From contig CAJOGB010000082.1 in assembly GCA_905233835.1 (NCBI GenBank), forward strand, positions 1 to 9,678: 9,678 nucleotides of DNA, written 5' to 3'. Of the stretch, positions 6,088 through 9,678 are shown one piece after another; within the stretch, counting starts at the first letter, position 1, and each line of letters opens with the position of its first letter. The position numbers were made by a program, and so were the translations under genes. The notes below the pieces were generated by a model. It was not told the DNA's origin and ran no database searches. It saw only the letters and a program-made list of their open reading frames with translations. This stretch comes from an uncultured Lachnospiraceae bacterium. Lineage in GTDB: Bacteria; Bacillota; Clostridia; Lachnospirales; Lachnospiraceae.

Positions 6088-7758
6088 CTAAAGCAATTTC
6101 TCAAACTCTTCCTTTGGAAGCGGACGATAAAAATAGTTTCCCTGAACCAAAATGTCCGAACCGATATCTTTTAAATATTCCAATTGTTCATCGTTTTCCA
6201 CGCACTCTGCCACAATCGGAATCTTTAACTCTTTTAAAAGACGAATCAACGCATCAAAAACAATTCGTTCTTTTTGGGTATACTCCTCCATGTTCTCTAT
6301 ATAAGAGCAGTCCAACTTAATTTCATCAAAATCAAACTTCTTTAAAACTTCCAGGGATGAATGGCCGGTTCCGAAATCATCCAAGGAAACCTTACAGCCT
6401 AAGAGTTTCACCTTCTCCAAGAACTGAAGAATAAATGCAATCTCATTGGTTTCCAAAGCCTCGGTAATCTCTATCGTAAGCTTCTGGGGCGGAACCTGAT
6501 ACTTTTCTATCACTTCCCGAATTCTTCGAACCGCGTTCTTATCATAAATCGCATTCTTTGAAAGATTAATGGATACGGAGTCAAAAGAAATACCACGACT
6601 TTCCCAATCTGCATAGGATTCACAAACTCTATCCAACACAAACATATCTAAATCCAGCATCATACCGCCGTGTTCAATGGCTGGTACAAATTCTTCACTT
6701 GTAAGGATATGGCCCTTTTTATTCCATCGGCAAAGTGCCTCCGCGCCCTTAATTTTTCCGGTATGAACATCCACCTTCGGCTGATAATAAACAAAAAACT
6801 CGCCGTTTAACATAGCCTGCGGAAAGTCGTTTAACATCTTTCGCATCTGCATGGACTGTTCGTTCATTTTCTCGTCAAAGAATACCGGTTCCTTTGATGC
6901 AATACGCTTTGCAAAAAACGCGGATGTGGATGAATTTTGCATGGCACGGCCAAACTCATCTCCAACCTGGCATACATACACACCGATATGGGTTTTAACA
7001 GAAACGATATCTTTTCGATCCATGGTTTCCACAGGTATATCCACGGAAACGATATCATCCAAGAATTCCAACAAAGCGGAACGTTTGATAATACAAAGGA
7101 AGTTATCTCCGCCCAATCTGGATACAAATCCCTGATCGCGAAGGCTTAAACCATATAAATATTTTCCGTACTGGGTGATGACATAATCTCCGATTTGAGA
7201 GCCAAACACCTTATTTACGAATCCCATGTTTTTGATATTCATAAATATAACGGCATAGCGTTCCAATTCGTTTAGGGCTTCCAGTTTTTTACCCTGCATG
7301 GTAATGCCGGGAGTATTGTTAATGCCTGTTAGCATATCGATATACTTAGACTGCTCCAAGCATTTCTTTAACCGCATACGGCTCATAATCTGATAGGTCA
7401 TAATACCGATAGCAGTAATTTCTTCGATTTCTTCATCGGAAAAAACGTGTCCTTCCATTGGATAAACAATGGCTCTCCCATGACCGTTATTTACCACCGG
7501 ATATTCCAGTGTGATTTTATTCTCAATGGATTCGGGACCGAACCTAGATGTATAAATCGCATCTCGTCCCATAAGATCAAAGATATTCTCCGATATGGAA
7601 ACATCTACTTCAACAAGCGCAACATGAAGTATATTTCCTACATCGGCTTCATGGAAATATTTATCAATCCCATCCCAAAGCTTTTGCTCCGAAATATTCG
7701 GTGCATCCAAAATCGGAATGAGTTCTTTCATTTTCATATCTGTTCCAAAAATTCCCAT
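6088..7758 (-). CDS. EAL-domain cyclic-di-GMP phosphodiesterase with degenerate GGDEF domain
   Basis: This 556-residue soluble protein (no signal peptide or membrane segments) has three parts. Residues 1 to about 125 are an unassigned N-terminal domain, possibly GAF-like, ending in a helix. A GGDEF domain at about 135-295 carries GGDNF (216-220) in place of GGDEF, so cyclase activity is unlikely. An EAL domain spans about 310-556. The EAL residues needed to hydrolyse c-di-GMP are all visible: E340 (GAEALCRW), N398 (SINLS), E430 (TIEITEA), D460 and D461 (LDDFGTGHSSL), K481 (IKLD), E518 (VAECVE) and Q539 (QGNYFYRP). An active phosphodiesterase, with the GGDEF part perhaps as a GTP-binding regulatory module, is the best reading. 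The start has GGAGG 8 bases upstream, and a good promoter lies at 7782-7811. The gene is divergent from the cotransporter and is followed by the regulator gene with its own promoter. Confidence 0.92.
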   Translation of the reverse strand: MGIFGTDMKMKELIPILDAPNISEQKLWDGIDKYFHEADVGNILHVALVEVDVSISENIFDLMGRDAIYTSRFGPESIENKITLEYPVVNNGHGRAIVYPMEGHVFSDEEIEEITAIGIMTYQIMSRMRLKKCLEQSKYIDMLTGINNTPGITMQGKKLEALNELERYAVIFMNIKNMGFVNKVFGSQIGDYVITQYGKYLYGLSLRDQGFVSRLGGDNFLCIIKRSALLEFLDDIVSVDIPVETMDRKDIVSVKTHIGVYVCQVGDEFGRAMQNSSTSAFFAKRIASKEPVFFDEKMNEQSMQMRKMLNDFPQAMLNGEFFVYYQPKVDVHTGKIKGAEALCRWNKKGHILTSEEFVPAIEHGGMMLDLDMFVLDRVCESYADWESRGISFDSVSINLSKNAIYDKNAVRRIREVIEKYQVPPQKLTIEITEALETNEIAFILQFLEKVKLLGCKVSLDDFGTGHSSLEVLKKFDFDEIKLDCSYIENMEEYTQKERIVFDALIRLLKELKIPIVAECVENDEQLEYLKDIGSDILVQGNYFYRPLPKEEFEKLL

Positions 7759-7781
7759 AATACGTCCTCCAACGTGATTCT

Positions 7782-7811
7782 ATTATACCAAGTTTTTTCT
7801 TTACAAATCAA
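7782..7811 (-). promoter_or_regulatory. Sigma-A promoter of the EAL/GGDEF gene
   Basis: On the minus strand a perfect TATAAT (7782-7787) lies 18 bases after TTGATT (7806-7811). The predicted start near 7775 leaves a leader of about 17 bases. In that leader the ribosome binding site GGAGG is framed by two ACGT copies that could form a weak 4-bp stem. Confidence 0.7.
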
Positions 7812-7826
7812 CGTTTATTCGATAAT
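7800..7826 (+). promoter_or_regulatory. Weak candidate promoter for the Na/phosphate cotransporter gene
   Basis: TTTACA (7800-7805) and GATAAT (7821-7826) are each one base from consensus, but the spacing is only 15 bases. TAATCT at 7823-7828 gives 17 bases but a poorer -10 box. The elements overlap the -35 box of the divergent phosphodiesterase promoter. No better plus-strand promoter is visible between 7759 and 7886. Confidence 0.3.
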
Positions 7827-7872
7827 CTAATAGCGGACAACAAAAGAGTATCTTAGTTAAAGAAAGAATTGT

Positions 7873-7877
7873 GGAGG
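7873..7877 (+). promoter_or_regulatory. Ribosome binding site that fixes the cotransporter start at 7887
   Basis: GGAGG lies 9 bases before the ATG at 7887-7889. A TTG at 7869 is also in frame but would place this ribosome binding site inside the coding region and has none of its own, so the ATG is preferred. Confidence 0.8.
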
Positions 7878-7886
7878 ATAATTCTT

Positions 7887-9509
7887 ATGACGTTTATCGA
7901 GTTTTTCTCGCTTTTAGGCGGTGTTGGATTGTTCCTGTATGGAATGACGGTTATGTCCACCGGCCTACAAAACGCAGCAGGTGATAAACTGCGTACCCTT
8001 CTTGAAAAAGTTACATCCAATAAAGTAATGGCCGTATTTTTAGGTATTGCCGTTACTGTCTTAATACAATCATCATCCGCTACAGATATGATGGTCATCG
8101 GTTTCGTAAACTCCGGTCTTATGCAGCTTACGGAAGCCATTGCCGTTATCATGGGTGCCAACATCGGTACCACCATTACCGCACAAATTACCGCATTTGA
8201 CTTAACCGCATTCGCACCGGTTTTATTATTTGCCGGCACGATTATGTATCTGTTTGTCAAAAAGCAGACCACAAAACACATCGGATCCATCATCATGGGA
8301 TTTGGTATGTTGTTCGTAGGAATCGGACTTATCAAAAGTGCAATTAAACCCCTAAGTCAAAGCGCCGCGTTTATTTCATTTTTGGACAATTTGAAAAACC
8401 CCATGGTGGCGATTTTATTTGGTTTAATCTTTACCGCACTTTTACAGTCATCCTCATCATCCGTAGTTATTTTCCAGGCCTTTGCCATGCAGGGAATCTT
8501 GGAATATCACACCGCAGTATATTTAATCATCGGTGCCGCCGTCGGTTCCGTTACTCCCAATATCTTAGCCGGACTTACCGCCAACAGAAACGGTAAACGT
8601 ACCGCGATTTTGAATTTAAACTTTAACCTGTTACGAGCTATCATTATTACAACTTTGGTTACGGTATTTCCCCAGATTTTGGATTTCATCTGTGCCCTAT
8701 CTCCAAACGATGTGGGACGTCAGGTGGCAAATACCCATACCTTATTTGCGTTATTCTCCGTAATCGTTATGCTTCCCTTCTCCGAGAAAATCGTTCATTT
8801 ATCCGAAATGATTATCCCGGTACTTCCGGAAGAAAACCGTTCCAGAAAAGAAATGCAGCTTTTGTATATGGTAGAGACAGAAAACACTCTTCCTTCCGTT
8901 TTGATTGCTCAGGCGGTTAAGGAAGTGGAACGTCTCGGAAAGATTGCCAGAGATAACTTGGAAGACTCCGTGGAATGCTTCTTTGCAAAGGAAGACGATT
9001 TGATTGAAAAAGTTGAAACATCGGAAGCGATTTGTGATTTCTTAACCCGCGAGATTTCCGAACGACTTATTAAACTTCGTTCCTTAGATTTATCCGCAGC
9101 CGATGCATTCAGAGCAACACAGCTTACCATTATCGCATCAAACTTTGAGCGAATTTCCGACCACGCAGAAAACATTATTGAATATCGACAGAAAATCGGA
9201 CGTGCAAAGGACAACATGTCAAAGCCCGCACGTAAAGAAATCAAAGCAATTACCGATGCCACATTAAAAACCATCGATATGTCCATTGAAATCTTTACAA
9301 CGGAAAACTTCTCTTTACTTCCGGCCTGCGAGGCTCAGGAGGAATTGGTTGACCAGATTCAGTCCGAAATGATTGAAAATCACGTAACACGTTTGATGAA
9401 AGGAAAATGCGATCCGGCAGCCGGCGTTGTATTCACCGACATGTCCACCGACTTGGAGCGTTGTTCCGACCACGCAATAAACATCGCCACAGCACTACAC
9501 CATCGTTAG
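7887..9509 (+). CDS. Na/phosphate cotransporter family protein with C-terminal PhoU-like domain
   Basis: This is a 540-residue inner-membrane protein of the NptA/PNaS type, fused to a cytoplasmic PhoU-like domain. The membrane part (about 1-310) has the two inverted repeats typical of the family, each with a QSSS substrate motif: IQSSSATDM at 60-68 and LQSSSSSVVI at 186-195. GANIGTTITA (90-99) follows the first. The matching site after the second is GAAVGSVTPN (216-225), which departs from the usual GANIGTT-like form. The PhoU-like helical part (about 330-540) contains SNFERISDHAENI and TDLERCSDHAINIA, the metal-binding helix repeats of PhoU. It probably imports or exports phosphate coupled to sodium, with the PhoU part regulating it; the direction is not decidable from sequence. 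It is the only plus-strand gene here and stands alone, with its own ribosome binding site and a terminator at 9534-9587. Confidence 0.93.
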   Translation: MTFIEFFSLLGGVGLFLYGMTVMSTGLQNAAGDKLRTLLEKVTSNKVMAVFLGIAVTVLIQSSSATDMMVIGFVNSGLMQLTEAIAVIMGANIGTTITAQITAFDLTAFAPVLLFAGTIMYLFVKKQTTKHIGSIIMGFGMLFVGIGLIKSAIKPLSQSAAFISFLDNLKNPMVAILFGLIFTALLQSSSSSVVIFQAFAMQGILEYHTAVYLIIGAAVGSVTPNILAGLTANRNGKRTAILNLNFNLLRAIIITTLVTVFPQILDFICALSPNDVGRQVANTHTLFALFSVIVMLPFSEKIVHLSEMIIPVLPEENRSRKEMQLLYMVETENTLPSVLIAQAVKEVERLGKIARDNLEDSVECFFAKEDDLIEKVETSEAICDFLTREISERLIKLRSLDLSAADAFRATQLTIIASNFERISDHAENIIEYRQKIGRAKDNMSKPARKEIKAITDATLKTIDMSIEIFTTENFSLLPACEAQEELVDQIQSEMIENHVTRLMKGKCDPAAGVVFTDMSTDLERCSDHAINIATALHHR

Positions 9510-9533
9510 TCAATATAATTATTAAAACCAGAC

Positions 9534-9587
9534 AAAAAAAGAGAAACCACTTTTCACATCCGGTGAAAATGTGGTTTCTCTTTTTTT
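9534..9587. terminator. Bidirectional intrinsic terminator between the cotransporter and RNase J genes
   Basis: The arm 9534-9557 pairs with 9563-9587 around a 5-base loop with one bulged T at 9570. The arms consist of an A7/T7 run, GAGAAACCAC/GTGGTTTCTC and TTTTCAC/GTGAAAA. Each strand reads a long stem ending in a T-run, so it can stop both convergent genes. Confidence 0.9.
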
Positions 9588-9603
9588 ATATATTATTTAT
9601 TAT

Positions 9604-9678
9604 TTAGACTTCCATAAGAATCGGCATAATCATGGGACGACGCTGTGTCTCTTTCCATACAAATTCGGAAAGCGATGA
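9604..9678 (-). CDS. rnj: Ribonuclease J, last 24 codons (cut by window edge)
   Basis: The minus strand from the edge encodes 24 residues and a TAA (9604-9606). The end RRPMIMPILMEV, preceded by FVWKETQ, matches the highly conserved C-terminus of bacterial RNase J (typically R-RPMI-P--MEV). RNase J is a cytoplasmic metallo-beta-lactamase-fold 5' exo- and endoribonuclease of RNA decay and rRNA maturation. The catalytic domain lies outside the window, so whether this is the J1 or J2 type cannot be told. The call rests only on the tail. Confidence 0.75.
   Translation of the reverse strand, partial: SSLSEFVWKETQRRPMIMPILMEV

Noticed and set aside
7853..8335. Long open frame on the minus strand opposite the cotransporter gene
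   Set aside because: It is the antisense shadow of a clear membrane protein gene, has no ribosome binding site, and its composition follows the codon pattern of the real strand.
1..9678. Mobile element, phage, CRISPR array, toxin-antitoxin or defence system
   Set aside because: No transposase, integrase, regular repeats, paired small genes or attachment-like direct repeats next to the tRNA were seen; all long genes belong to known housekeeping or signalling families.

Overview
The window looks like ordinary chromosome from an AT-rich Gram-positive anaerobe of the Clostridia, most likely Lachnospiraceae. This assignment is inference from the style of the proteins (NusA, RecJ, OhrR-type MarR, RNase J end), the strong AGGAGG ribosome binding sites and the gene content; no database was searched. 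Almost every gene lies on the minus strand, so transcription runs from right to left. The only plus-strand gene is a Na/phosphate cotransporter near the right end.

Reading in the direction of minus-strand transcription: the last 24 codons of an RNase J gene enter from the right edge (9604-9678). They are separated by a long bidirectional terminator (9534-9587) from the convergent plus-strand cotransporter/PhoU fusion gene (7887-9509). A 128-base divergent intergenic region follows. It carries a clear promoter for a soluble EAL-type cyclic-di-GMP phosphodiesterase with a degenerate GGDEF domain (6088-7758). Next comes a strong promoter with dyad symmetry at its -10 box, which drives an OhrR-type redox-sensing MarR regulator (5560-6012). 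That gene is followed after only 3 bases by recJ (3809-5556), which is split by a frameshift near 4583-4590. An alpha/beta hydrolase (2818-3759) then ends in an intrinsic terminator whose T-tract almost touches the ribosome binding site of pepT (1546-2766).

After pepT, a promoter (1481-1509) drives a tRNA-Glu with anticodon CUC (1377-1448). A perfect 14-bp hairpin (1337-1369) follows it, and then the rimP-nusA transcription/translation operon, with nusA running off the left edge. I see no separate promoter between the tRNA and rimP, so rimP-nusA may be read through from the tRNA promoter.

Functionally this is housekeeping (ribosome maturation, transcription elongation, RNA decay, DNA repair, peptide turnover) plus c-di-GMP signalling, peroxide sensing and phosphate handling. 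I found no mobile element, CRISPR array, prophage or convincing new system. The points most worth a second look are the broken recJ reading frame, the coupling of a peroxide-sensor-type repressor to recJ, and two hairpins placed where they could act as attenuators (before pepT and before rimP).
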